In this document: one piece after another, positions 17,182 to 26,734 of the stretch
How the letters are laid out: each line of letters begins with the position of its first letter
Numbering within the stretch: the first letter of the stretch is position 1
Origin: Streptomyces aureus
Lineage (GTDB): Bacteria > Actinomycetota > Actinomycetes > Streptomycetales > Streptomycetaceae
Assembly: GCF_000725495.1 (NCBI RefSeq)
Contig: NZ_KL647042.1
Coordinates: 231,591 to 278,740 of the forward strand
Length of the DNA stretch: 47,150 bases
Direction of reading: 5' to 3'
Notes under the pieces: generated by a model
Database searches by the model: none
What the model was told of the DNA's origin: nothing
Seen by the model: the letters and a program-made list of their open reading frames with translations, nothing else
Position numbers and translations under genes: made by a program

Positions 17182-18572
17182 GTCTTCTCCTTCTCGCTCC
17201 CGCGCCCCGCCCCGTCCTTCGCCGCTTCCGCGGGCCGGTCGAACTCGTCGGTCACCCTCGGCGTCCCCTCGCCCTCCCCGCCCGTCCAGCGCACCAGGAG
17301 GTCCCCGAGGGCCTCCTCCTGGTCCAGCGCGACGGCCTTCTCGCGGTAGAGCTCCAGCAGGGCCAGGAAGCGGGCGACGACGGTGAGGGTGTCGTCGGTG
17401 TCCTCGACGAGCGAGCGGAAGCTGGCCTCGCCGAGTTCCCTCAGCCGCGCCACCACGATCCCGGCCTGCTCCTGCACGCTGACGAGCGGCGCGTGGATGT
17501 GGTCGACGTACACCTGCGGCTTGGGCTTGGGCTGCATCGCTTTGACCGCGAGCCGGGCGAAGCCCTCGGGGCCGATGCTGATGACGACCTCGGGCAGCAG
17601 TTCGGCGTACTGCGCCTCCAGGCCGACGGTACGGGGGTAGCGGCGGGACTCCTCCGCCAGCCGCGTGTTGAAGATGTCGGCGATCTGTTTGTACGCGCGG
17701 TACTGCAGCAGCCGGGCGAACAGCAGGTCCCGCGCCTCCAGCAGGGCGAGGTCGGCCTCGTCCTCGACCTCGGCGGCCGGCAGCAGCCGGGCCGCCTTCA
17801 GGTCGAGCAGCGTGGCCGCGACGACCAGGAACTCGGTCGTCTGGTCGAGGTCCCAGTCCGGGCCCATCGCCCGGATGTGCGCCATGAACTCGTCGGTGAC
17901 CTGGGACAGCGCCACTTCGGTGACGTCGAGCTTGTGCTTGGAGATCAGCTGGAGCAGCAGGTCGAAGGGGCCCTCGAAGTTCGAGAGCCGCACCTTGAAG
18001 ACACCGCTGTCCGCGGCGTCCGGACCCGGGGCCGGCCCGGGGTCCGGAACCGGCTCCACGGGGGCGGAGGCGGAGGGCGCAGGATCGCCCTGGGGCGCCT
18101 CGGAGGGCGCGAGAGGGTCGAGGGGGCGCGCGGTCCGCGCGGGGCGCTCCACGGGCGCCCCGGAGGGCTCCGCGGGGCCCTCCGGGGGCTCGGCGGTCCG
18201 CGGCTCCTCGGTGACAAGGGACTCCAGGGCCGCCGCGGGCGCCTGCGTCGGGGCACCCTCACCGTGCCCGGGCGGCTCCGTGTCCGTTCCCGGAGTCCGG
18301 GCGGGCGCCGCCGACGGTCCGGCCGGGAGCGCGGACGGCTCGGAAGCTCCGGACGGCTCGGGGACCTCGTACGGTTCCGCGGCCTCGGACTCGGACGGCT
18401 CCGCGGCCTGGGACGGCCCGGGAACCTCGGGCGGCTCGGGTGCCTCAGGTGTCTCGGACACCTGGGAAACCTCGGGTTCCTCGGGTGGAACCGGTGTCGA
18501 GCCGGGGCCTCGGCCCAGCGCACGGCGACGGCCGCCGGGGGCGGCTGACGGAGGCGGGACGTTCGAGGTCAT
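17178..18572 (-). CDS. scpA: Segregation and condensation protein A with long disordered N-terminus
   Basis: Kleisin that bridges the two SMC heads. The conserved domain starts near residue 190 (VFKVRLSNFEGPFDLLLQLI, KHKLDVTEVALSQVTDEF), continues through TEFLVVAATLLDLKAARLLP, and ends with the winged helix VVARFLALLELYREKAVAL. The preceding ~185 residues are a Pro/Glu/Ala/Ser repeat (many EPPEVP and SEPSA-like units). This makes 464 residues against roughly 250-280 for a typical ScpA. Third-position bias continues through the extension, so it is translated. The ATG at 18572 is 18 bp after the upstream gene. Inference: the tail may be a flexible tether or partner-binding region. Confidence 0.95.
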   Translation of the reverse strand: MTSNVPPPSAAPGGRRRALGRGPGSTPVPPEEPEVSQVSETPEAPEPPEVPGPSQAAEPSESEAAEPYEVPEPSGASEPSALPAGPSAAPARTPGTDTEPPGHGEGAPTQAPAAALESLVTEEPRTAEPPEGPAEPSGAPVERPARTARPLDPLAPSEAPQGDPAPSASAPVEPVPDPGPAPGPDAADSGVFKVRLSNFEGPFDLLLQLISKHKLDVTEVALSQVTDEFMAHIRAMGPDWDLDQTTEFLVVAATLLDLKAARLLPAAEVEDEADLALLEARDLLFARLLQYRAYKQIADIFNTRLAEESRRYPRTVGLEAQYAELLPEVVISIGPEGFARLAVKAMQPKPKPQVYVDHIHAPLVSVQEQAGIVVARLRELGEASFRSLVEDTDDTLTVVARFLALLELYREKAVALDQEEALGDLLVRWTGGEGEGTPRVTDEFDRPAEAAKDGAGRGSEKEKT

Positions 18573-18590
18573 AGCCGTCGAAGGCTACCG

Positions 18591-19157
18591 CTACCGCCCG
18601 CGCAGTCGCCGGACGAGAATGCTCGCGTCCCCGCGGGACTCCAGGTCCGCGAGGACCACGGCGACCGCCTCGCGGACGATCCGCCCGCGGTCGACGGCGA
18701 GTCCGTGTTCGCCGCGGAGCACCAGGCGCGCGTGTTCGAGGTCCATCAGCTCCTCGGCGGACACGTACACGGTGATCTTCTCGTCGTGCCGTTCCCGCCC
18801 GCTGGGCCGGCGGTTCGCGGCGCGCCCGCGCTTGCGGGAGGACTGCACGGACGCGGAGACGGCGGCAGAACCTTCCTGCGCCGGCCGGCCGCGCCCCGAA
18901 CGGTCCGGGGCGCCGCCCCGGCTGCGCGACTCCCCGGCCTCGTTCGGGTCGGCGTCGGCGGCGACGTGTTCGTCGCCCTCGCCGTCACCGCCCTGGACGG
19001 GCACCGACGAGGGCGCGTCCTCCCCCGCCCCCGTGTCGCTCTCGCCGGCCGGAGCCGGCACCCGGGCCTCGCCGTTGGTCCGGCGGGAGGGGGTGGATGC
19101 CTGGAGCGCCATGCCCCCGGTGGTACGGAACAGTTCGTCGGCCCCCGGCAGACTCAC
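18591..19157 (-). CDS. Small basic protein with C-terminal helical domain, in the parA-scpA operon
   Basis: A 188-residue protein of unknown name. The first ~120 residues are low-complexity (Ala, Gly, Glu, Ser, Arg) with a basic patch SRKRGRAANRRPSGRERHDE. The last ~60 (KITVYVSAEELMDLEHARLVLR, then VDRGRIVREAVAVVLADLESRG) form a strand followed by helices, similar in pattern to ribbon-helix-helix DNA-binding proteins. The GTG at 19157 overlaps the parA stop as GTGA and is preferred to the in-frame GTG at 19169. Position right after parA suggests a ParB-like or centromere-binding partner, but no ParB domain is present. Confidence 0.85.
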   Translation of the reverse strand: MSLPGADELFRTTGGMALQASTPSRRTNGEARVPAPAGESDTGAGEDAPSSVPVQGGDGEGDEHVAADADPNEAGESRSRGGAPDRSGRGRPAQEGSAAVSASVQSSRKRGRAANRRPSGRERHDEKITVYVSAEELMDLEHARLVLRGEHGLAVDRGRIVREAVAVVLADLESRGDASILVRRLRGR

Positions 19158-20323
19158 TCGGCGTGACACCGGGCGAGCACCTCCCTGGCGAGCTGGCGAT
19201 AGGCGGCGGCACCGACGGAGTTGGAGGCGTACGTGGTGATCGGCTCGCCGGCGACCGTGGTCTCCGGGAAGCGGACGGTCCGGCCGATCACGGTGTGGTA
19301 GACGTGATCGTCGAAGGCCTCGACGACGCGCGCGAGCACCTCACGGCTGTGCACCGTGCGGGAGTCGTACATCGTGGCGAGGATGCCGTCGAGCTCCAGC
19401 TCCGGGTTCAGCCGTTCCTGGACCTTCTCGATCGTCTCGGTGAGCAGCGCGACACCGCGCAGCGCGAAGAACTCGCACTCCAGCGGCACGATCACCTTGT
19501 GGGCGGCCGTCAGCGCGTTCACCGTGAGCAGGCCGAGCGAGGGCTGGCAGTCGATCACGATGTAGTCGTAGTCGGCCATCAGCGGCTTCAGGGCGCGCTG
19601 CAGCGTGGACTCGCGCGCGACCTCGCTGACCAGCTGCACCTCGGCGGCGGACAGGTCGATGTTGCTGGGCAGCAGGTCCATGTTCGGGACCGCCGTCTTC
19701 AGGAGGACCTCGTCGGCCGCCATGCCCCGCTCCATGAGCAGGTTGTAGACGGTGAGGTCGAGCTCCATCGGGTTGACGCCGAGTCCCACGGACAGCGCGC
19801 CCTGCGGGTCGAAGTCGACGAGCAGCACCCGGCGTCCGTACTCCGCGAGCGCGGCACCCAGATTGATGGTCGACGTGGTCTTGCCCACGCCGCCCTTCTG
19901 GTTGCACATCGCGATGATCGTCGCGGGGCCGTGACTGGTCAGCGGTCCCGGGATCGGGAAGTAGGGCAGCGGGCGCCCTGTCGGGCCGATGCGCTCGCGG
20001 CGCTGACGGGCCGCGTCGGGCGCGAGCGTGGCCGCGTACTCCGGATCGGGCTCGTACTCGGCGTCGGGGTCGTAGAAGTGCCCCTCGGGCAGTTCGTCGT
20101 AGTCGGCGAAGTGGGTGTGGTTCTCGCCACTTCCGTTGCCGGCCATGGCGTTCACGTGATGGCCATCCATGCTCGGGTGTGCTGTCTGAGTCGTCCGGGG
20201 ACTCTGGTGGGCTGCGAAGGTGCGGACAGCGACGGAGCCGACAGCCTCGAGCCCCGTGGGGTCCTGGCCCCGCGCCGGCATTCCTGGTTGACCACCCCCG
20301 GGAGTAAATGTCGACTCATTCAC
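19154..20323 (-). CDS. parA: ParA-family partition ATPase
   Basis: Walker-type ATPase of the MinD/ParA group, expected to bind DNA as an ATP dimer and position cargo. It has a deviant Walker A CNQKGGVGKTT (~140-150), then LLVDFDPQGALS and IVIDCQPSLG. The ~130 residues before the ATPase are acidic and variable (YDPDAEYEPDPEYAATLAPD). No canonical parB follows. Instead the gene is coupled to a small putative DNA-binding protein and to scpAB-rluB. This is probably not the oriC-proximal parAB locus, but an additional ParA tied to condensin genes. The GTG at 20323 has AGGAGG 11 bases upstream. An ATG further in (MAGNGSGENHTH) is a possible alternative start. Confidence 0.92.
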   Translation of the reverse strand: MNESTFTPGGGQPGMPARGQDPTGLEAVGSVAVRTFAAHQSPRTTQTAHPSMDGHHVNAMAGNGSGENHTHFADYDELPEGHFYDPDAEYEPDPEYAATLAPDAARQRRERIGPTGRPLPYFPIPGPLTSHGPATIIAMCNQKGGVGKTTSTINLGAALAEYGRRVLLVDFDPQGALSVGLGVNPMELDLTVYNLLMERGMAADEVLLKTAVPNMDLLPSNIDLSAAEVQLVSEVARESTLQRALKPLMADYDYIVIDCQPSLGLLTVNALTAAHKVIVPLECEFFALRGVALLTETIEKVQERLNPELELDGILATMYDSRTVHSREVLARVVEAFDDHVYHTVIGRTVRFPETTVAGEPITTYASNSVGAAAYRQLAREVLARCHAE

Positions 20324-20395
20324 AAGTCGTCTTACCTCCTTGGTGACCAGGAAACTTCTCGATAGGTCAGCGTGGCACCATGCCGACGGTTGGCG

Positions 20396-20425
20396 ACTCT
20401 ATGGCGTGTCACCGCTCCGCAGCAA
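20396..20425 (-). promoter_or_regulatory. Candidate promoter of the parA-scpAB operon
   Basis: On the minus strand TTGCTG (20425-20420) and TAGAGT (20401-20396) are 18 bp apart, about 65 bp before the parA start. A TTGACA at 20479-20474 may belong to a second promoter but has a poor -10. The rest of the 383-bp gap (20324-20706) contains the ald terminator and no gene. Confidence 0.45.
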
Positions 20426-20585
20426 CACAATCCGCCGGACCCGACCCGATGTGTCGGCAACCGAACACCCCTCTGTCAAGGGCGTAAGGCCGTCGCACGG
20501 CAGGTTTCACCGGTGTGCGAATCGGTTGAAGAGTTACGTTCGTAGCGAGTTGAACGAGTGTCGCAAAGTGACCCGACACACACCC

Positions 20586-20614
20586 GGCCGGACCTTGTCG
20601 GGCAAGGTCCGGCC
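20586..20614 (-). terminator. Terminator downstream of ald
   Basis: A perfect 11-bp stem GGCCGGACCTT (20586-20596) against AAGGTCCGGCC (20604-20614), loop of 7. It extends outward by four more pairs after one mismatch. It lies ~95 bp after the ald stop, before the parA promoter region. Confidence 0.8.
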
Positions 20615-20706
20615 TGGTGAGCGGTGTTGACGAGCCGTGTTGACGTATCGCCTTTTGTCAGCGCCGAGTCGGGCGCGAATGTCGACTCGCGGGGGCGCGG
20701 GAGGAC

Positions 20707-21831
20707 TCAGCCGAGCAGGCTCTCCAGCGCGACGTGCTCCAGCCCGTGGGCCTCGGCGACCTCGCGGTAAACAACCTTGCCGTCATGCGTGTTGAGGCCC
20801 TTGGCCAGCGCGTTGTCACGGCGCAGCGCCTCGGTCCAGCCGCGGTTGGCGAGCTCGACGATGTACGGCAGCGTGGCGTTGGTCAGCGCGTACGTCGAGG
20901 TGTTGGGCACCGCGCCGGGCATGTTGGCGACGCAGTAGAAGACCGAGTTGTGGACCGGGAAGGTCGGCTCGGCGTGCGTGGTGGGACGCGAGTCCTCGAA
21001 GCAGCCGCCCTGGTCGATCGCGATGTCGACAAGGACACTCCCCGGCTTCATCCGCGAGACGAGCTCGTTGGTGACCAGCTTCGGGGCCTTGGCGCCGGGG
21101 ATCAGGACGGCGCCGATCACGAGGTCGGCCTCCAGGCAGGCCTTCTCCAGCTCGAAGGAGTTGGACATGACGGCCTTGACCTTGGTGCCGAAGATCTTGT
21201 CGGCCTCGCGCAGCTTGTTGATGTCGCGGTCGAGCAGCGTCACCTCGAAGCCCATGCCGATGGCGATCTGCGCGGCGTTCCAGCCGGAGACGCCGCCGCC
21301 GATGACGACGGCCTTGGCCGGCAGGACGCCGGGGACGCCGCCGGGCAGGACACCGCGGCCGCCGTTGGCGCGCATCAGGTGGTAGGCGCCGACCTGCGGG
21401 GCGAGGCGGCCCGCGACCTCGGACATCGGGGCGAGCAGCGGCAGCGCGCGGCTCGGCAGCTCGACGGTCTCGTAGGCGATCGCGGTGGTGCCGGACTCCA
21501 GGAGGGCGTCCGTGCACTCCCGGGACGCGGCGAGGTGCAGGTAGGTGAAGAGCGTCTGGTCCTTGCGGAGACGGTGGTACTCCTCCGCGATGGGCTCCTT
21601 GACCTTGAGCAGCAGGTCGGCGGTGGCCCAGACCTCGTCGGCGGTGGGCAGGATCTGCGCACCGGCGGACACGTACTCCTCGTCCGTGATCGAGGAGCCG
21701 ACACCGGCGTTCTGCTCGACGAAGACCTGGTGGCCGTGGCGCACGAGCTCGTGCACGCCTGCGGGGGTGATGGCCACGCGGAACTCGTTGTTCTTGACCT
21801 CGCGGGGGATGCCGACCTTCACGTCGATCAC
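20707..21831 (-). CDS. ald: Alanine dehydrogenase
   Basis: NAD-dependent interconversion of L-alanine with pyruvate and ammonia, used for nitrogen assimilation or alanine catabolism. The N-terminal KVGIPREVKNNEFRVAITPAG carries substrate-binding Arg. Lys in KVKEP and His in LHLAA are the catalytic pair. The nucleotide motif is VVIGGGVSGWNAAQIA followed by LLDRD. MKPGSVLVDIAIDQGGCFE and MPGAVPNTSTYALTNATLPY are near-invariant. The GTG at 21831 with AAGGA upstream gives 374 residues, the family size. The longer frame back to 21933 would add non-conserved residues and cross the repeats at 21856-21893. Promoter and repeats upstream suggest specific control. Confidence 0.97.
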   Translation of the reverse strand: MIDVKVGIPREVKNNEFRVAITPAGVHELVRHGHQVFVEQNAGVGSSITDEEYVSAGAQILPTADEVWATADLLLKVKEPIAEEYHRLRKDQTLFTYLHLAASRECTDALLESGTTAIAYETVELPSRALPLLAPMSEVAGRLAPQVGAYHLMRANGGRGVLPGGVPGVLPAKAVVIGGGVSGWNAAQIAIGMGFEVTLLDRDINKLREADKIFGTKVKAVMSNSFELEKACLEADLVIGAVLIPGAKAPKLVTNELVSRMKPGSVLVDIAIDQGGCFEDSRPTTHAEPTFPVHNSVFYCVANMPGAVPNTSTYALTNATLPYIVELANRGWTEALRRDNALAKGLNTHDGKVVYREVAEAHGLEHVALESLLG

Positions 21832-21855
21832 GGTCCTTGACTCAGAGGGCTCTGG

Positions 21856-21893
21856 GGCTATGCATGCCGAGGCGATGCAAGCCAGGCAATGCA
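21856..21893 (-). promoter_or_regulatory. Three direct GGCNATGCA repeats in the ald leader
   Basis: Plus-strand copies GGCTATGCA (21856-21864), GGCGATGCA (21871-21879) and GGCAATGCA (21885-21893) are spaced 15 and 14 bp apart. They lie between the candidate promoter and the start codon. A further AATGCATCAA (21988-21997) sits just upstream of the -35. They may be an operator array for an Lrp/AldR-type regulator, or act in the mRNA leader. Confidence 0.6.
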
Positions 21894-21952
21894 TGTCATA
21901 CCCGACGTACGGGAGCACATCGGGAGACACCACGGAAGAACGCGGCGGAGCC

Positions 21953-21980
21953 AGTCTAATGAAGGAATTCCCTCTGTCTA
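21953..21980 (-). promoter_or_regulatory. Candidate ald promoter
   Basis: On the minus strand TAGACA (21980-21975) and TAGACT (21958-21953) are separated by 16 bp. Transcription would start near 21946, giving a ~115-nt leader. It begins right after the stop of the STAND gene. Confidence 0.55.
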
Positions 21981-21993
21981 GCCTTTCAATGCA

Positions 21994-24075
21994 TCAATCT
22001 TCAGCGGATGCACTGCGGATTTCGTAGGCGTTAGCGTCGCGTTCCAAGCCGGATGCACTCTCCGGGAGCTCCTCTCCCAGCATGCGCTCGGCGGCGGCCC
22101 GGTGCAGCCGGGCGGCGGCCGGGTCGCCGAGCCGGTCGAGGGTGTCGGCGAGTCTGACCTGCAACGCGGCCTGCAGCCGTACGTCGTCCGCGCGGCGCGC
22201 CCACTCCACGGCCTCCTGGCAGGTGCGCAGCGACTCCTCGGGCCGCCCGGCGTACTCCTGGACCCGGGCCATCTCGCTCAACGCCCTTGCCTGGGAGGCG
22301 ACATCGCCGTTCTTGCGGTGCCAGGCGACCGCGGCGCGCCAGTTGACCTGCGCCTCTCCGTAGCGGCCCGCGTAGGTGTGGGCGCCGGCGATGCGCCCGT
22401 ACAGCCGGGCCGCGTCCACGCGCTCGTCGCGCGCGAGCCGCTGGGCGAGCGCCCGGCCGAACCAGTCGGCGGCCCGGTCGTGGTCCCCGAGCTCCTGGTG
22501 GGCGCCGCCTACGGATTCCATCGCCCGGCCCGTCGCGTACGGGTCGTTCGCCTCGCGTCCGGCGTCCAGCGCGGCCCGGTAGCGGGCGAGGGCGTCGGTC
22601 CTGCGGCCGGTCCCCGCGTCCAGGTCGGCGAGGTTGAGCAGGGCCGCCGCCTTCTCGCGGGGCAGGTTCCGGCGCTCGGCGACGTCCAGGACGAGCCGGT
22701 GGATGCCGTACAGGTCGGGGGCCGCGGCCCGGGTGCCGAAGTGGGCCGCCATCGCCCGGACCAGGGCCGCCATGAGCCGGCGGGCCAGGGTGTCGAGCTC
22801 CCCGTCGGCGACCGCCGCCCGGGCCGAGGCGAGCAGCGCGGGTCTGCGGACGCGCAGCCACTCCTCGGCGGCCCGGGGGTCGGCGAAGCGCAGGGCGCGC
22901 GGGGTCCCGGCGAGTTTCTCCCGGGCGGGCGAGCTGTCGGTCTCGGTGATGGCGCGGCAGGAGACCAGGAGCCGTACGGTCCGCTCCAGCATCCGGGCGC
23001 GGGCCAGCTGCACCTCGGCGGGCCGGTCGTGGGTGTCGACGAGCGCCGTGAGCAGCGGATGGAAGCAGCCGGGGACCTCGTACTGCGGCAACGGCGAGGG
23101 GACCGCCCGCAGCAGGCCGAGGCCGGTGAGCTCGTCCAGCGTGGTGTGCGCCGACTGGACCGAGCAGCCGGCCAGCGCGGAGGCGGTGTGGGGATCGACG
23201 AGTCCGGCGGGGGCCAGCGAGAGCAGGCGCAGCATCCGCGCGGCGCCTCCCGGCAGGGAGCCGTAGGAGAGCCGGAAGACCCGCTCCAGCGGGGTGCCCT
23301 CCTCCCCCTCGGTGCGCAGGTGCTTGGCCAGGTCGGCCACGGCGGCGGAGGGGCGGGCGGCGAGCCAGCCGCCGGCCAGCACCAGGGCGGTCGGCTGGCC
23401 CGCGCACAGTTCGACCAGCCCCTCGGCGGCGAGCGGGTCGACGGTGATGCGCACCGAGCCGGTGAACTGGCCGAGGACCTCCAGGGCGGACTTGGTGTCC
23501 AGACCCCCGAGCGTGCAGGGGCGGACGTCCGCGATGCCGGTCAGCGGCCCGCCGGAGACGGCGACGACCAGGCAGTCCGGGGAGTCGGGGAGCAGCGCGT
23601 CGACCTGTTCGGCGTCGGCCGCGTCGTCGAGCAGCAGTACGGCCCGGCGGATCGCGAAGGCCTCGCGCAGCCGCTCGCCGAGCTCGTCGGCGCCCGCTCC
23701 GGGGGGCGCCGACAGCCCGAGGGCGGTGAGCAGGTCCCGCGCGGTGGTCTCGGTGGGCACCGGGGTGCCGTCGGGTTCGGTGAGCCGGGCGCGCAGGGTG
23801 CCGTCGGGGTAACTCTCGGCGACCTGCGCGGCAAGGGCGGCGGCAAGGGCGCTGCGGCCCGAACCCGGCTTGCCGGCGATGAGCAGCACCCGTGCGCGGG
23901 GGGCCTTGCGGCCGGCCAGGGTGTCCAGTCCCGCGCGCTCGATGTCGGCCCGCAGTTCCTTCAACTCTCTTGCGCGGCCCAGGAACTGACTTCCCGTAGG
24001 AGGGGACCCGGCAGCCGGGAGCTGCCCCTGGGACGCCACCTCGGTGCCGCCGCCGTCCACCACCTGATCCGCCAC
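21994..24075 (-). CDS. STAND-type NTPase with TPR repeats, arginine in P-loop
   Basis: A 693-residue signalling-type ATPase related to the NB-ARC/TPR part of AfsR-like proteins but without their DNA-binding domain. The P-loop is GKPGSGRSALA (residues 68-78) with Arg74 where Lys is expected, Walker B is AVLLLDDAADAEQV, and SYGSLPGGAARMLRLLSLAPAG is a typical winged-helix linker. The C-terminal ~270 residues are TPR units (for example KAAALLNLADLDAGTGRRTDA, cut at the A/B helix; GGAHQELGDHDRAADWFGRAL). It is predicted to be a cytoplasmic switch or scaffold; its partner is unknown. The GTG at 24075 has GGGAG upstream. It sits between the Nudix gene and ald, all on the minus strand, but is flanked by regulatory gaps, so it is probably a separate unit. 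Confidence 0.88.
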   Translation of the reverse strand: MADQVVDGGGTEVASQGQLPAAGSPPTGSQFLGRARELKELRADIERAGLDTLAGRKAPRARVLLIAGKPGSGRSALAAALAAQVAESYPDGTLRARLTEPDGTPVPTETTARDLLTALGLSAPPGAGADELGERLREAFAIRRAVLLLDDAADAEQVDALLPDSPDCLVVAVSGGPLTGIADVRPCTLGGLDTKSALEVLGQFTGSVRITVDPLAAEGLVELCAGQPTALVLAGGWLAARPSAAVADLAKHLRTEGEEGTPLERVFRLSYGSLPGGAARMLRLLSLAPAGLVDPHTASALAGCSVQSAHTTLDELTGLGLLRAVPSPLPQYEVPGCFHPLLTALVDTHDRPAEVQLARARMLERTVRLLVSCRAITETDSSPAREKLAGTPRALRFADPRAAEEWLRVRRPALLASARAAVADGELDTLARRLMAALVRAMAAHFGTRAAAPDLYGIHRLVLDVAERRNLPREKAAALLNLADLDAGTGRRTDALARYRAALDAGREANDPYATGRAMESVGGAHQELGDHDRAADWFGRALAQRLARDERVDAARLYGRIAGAHTYAGRYGEAQVNWRAAVAWHRKNGDVASQARALSEMARVQEYAGRPEESLRTCQEAVEWARRADDVRLQAALQVRLADTLDRLGDPAAARLHRAAAERMLGEELPESASGLERDANAYEIRSASAED

Positions 24076-24270
24076 GGGCCACGCTCCCGTTCCACTGCAC
24101 GCGCCGGCCCGCCGGGACTCCGGTACGGGCGTTTTCCAGAGCCTAGTTCACGCTCTGCGACGATCCGTGAGGAGCGCGTCGGGGACATCCCCCGATCGGA
24201 TCAGGCGATCGTCTGACCGCCGTCCGCCGAACGGACGTATACGACCCGTCCGGCGGCGGGACGGCGCTGC

Positions 24271-24301
24271 GTCTCCGGGGTGGCGGGGCCGCCCCGGAGA
24301 C
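24271..24301 (-). terminator. Terminator downstream of the Nudix gene
   Basis: GTCTCCGGGGTGGC (24271-24284) pairs with GCCGCCCCGGAGAC-type sequence ending at 24301, one G-T wobble in the stem and a short loop. It lies 29 bp after the stop at 24330. The rest of the 254-bp gap to 24075 has no gene. Confidence 0.75.
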
Positions 24302-24329
24302 GGGTGGCGCAGCCTCCCCGGTAGCGCGG

Positions 24330-24956
24330 TCAGGCCTCGAAGGGGCGCGCGGGCCAGGGCGCGGTGGCCGGGCGCAGGGCGTCGAGTCCGGCGCCGTGAC
24401 GGGCCGCGACGAGCGAGAGGACACCCACGACCAGGCAGTTGTTGTGCAGATCGCCGGCGAGGACACCGGCGACGAGCTCGGCCAGGGGGACCCGGGCCAG
24501 CTCCATGTCGGCCTCCTCGTCCTCCACCTCGAACCGCTCGCCCTCCGCGGCGGAGAGGTCGCGGGCCAGGAAGATCCGGATGGCCTCGTCGCAGCCGCCG
24601 GGCGTGGTGTAGACGTCGGTCAGCACCCGCCAGGTCTCCGCCTTGACGTGCGCCTCCTCGTAGAGCTCGCGCTGGGCCGCGTGCAGCGGGTTCTCGCCGG
24701 GGACGTCGAGCAGCCCCGCCGGGATCTCCCACAGCTTGTGGCGCACCGGGTGGCGGTACTGGCGCAGCACCAGCACCCGGTCCTCGCCGTCCAGGGCGAG
24801 GACCGCCACGGAACCCGGGTGGACCTGGTAGTCGCGGCGGACGACGGATCCGTCGGGCATGACCACGTCGTCGGTGCGCACCGAGGTCTTGTTGCCCTTG
24901 AAAGGGGTCTCGGTCGCCCGGACCTCCCACTCCTCGGGGGTGTCCTTGATCGTCAT
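24330..24956 (-). CDS. ADP-ribose pyrophosphatase-like Nudix hydrolase
   Basis: A 208-residue Nudix protein likely cleaving ADP-ribose to AMP and ribose 5-phosphate. It resembles NudF: SVAVLALDGEDRVLVLRQYRHPVRHKLWEIPAG, the Nudix helix AAQRELYEEAHV preceded by the first Glu (PGENPL), and the ADPRase-specific Pro-Gly pair downstream in DVYTTPGGCDE. The signature ends EEAH rather than EExG, a small deviation. The ATG at 24956 is chosen because the conserved N-terminal strand starts a few residues later. It follows pyrG after a hairpin terminator, so it probably has its own promoter. Housecleaning of free ADP-ribose would complement the ADP-ribosylglycohydrolase at 13387. Confidence 0.93.
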   Translation of the reverse strand: MTIKDTPEEWEVRATETPFKGNKTSVRTDDVVMPDGSVVRRDYQVHPGSVAVLALDGEDRVLVLRQYRHPVRHKLWEIPAGLLDVPGENPLHAAQRELYEEAHVKAETWRVLTDVYTTPGGCDEAIRIFLARDLSAAEGERFEVEDEEADMELARVPLAELVAGVLAGDLHNNCLVVGVLSLVAARHGAGLDALRPATAPWPARPFEA

Positions 24957-25000
24957 GGCCTGTCCTCCCACACGCGCAACAGAAGCCGGTCCGGTGACGG

Positions 25001-25049
25001 GACCGGGGTGCGCGCCCGGCGGGAACACCCGCGGACCCGCACCCCGGTC
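25001..25049 (-). terminator. Terminator of pyrG
   Basis: An 11-bp perfect stem GACCGGGGTGC (25001-25011) with GCACCCCGGTC (25039-25049), the 27-base interior itself partly foldable, 18 bp after the pyrG stop. Confidence 0.75.
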
Positions 25050-25066
25050 ACCGTACAACCCTGGTG

Positions 25067-26734
<1,668 letters not shown>

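Noticed and set aside
18591..19157. Naming the gene after parA as parB
   Set aside because: No ParB nuclease-like or HTH core motifs are visible; only its position suggests partnership.
21832..21933. Longer ald beginning at 21933
   Set aside because: It adds a non-conserved Cys-rich segment read through the regulatory repeats; the GTG at 21831 with AAGGA matches known Ald starts.
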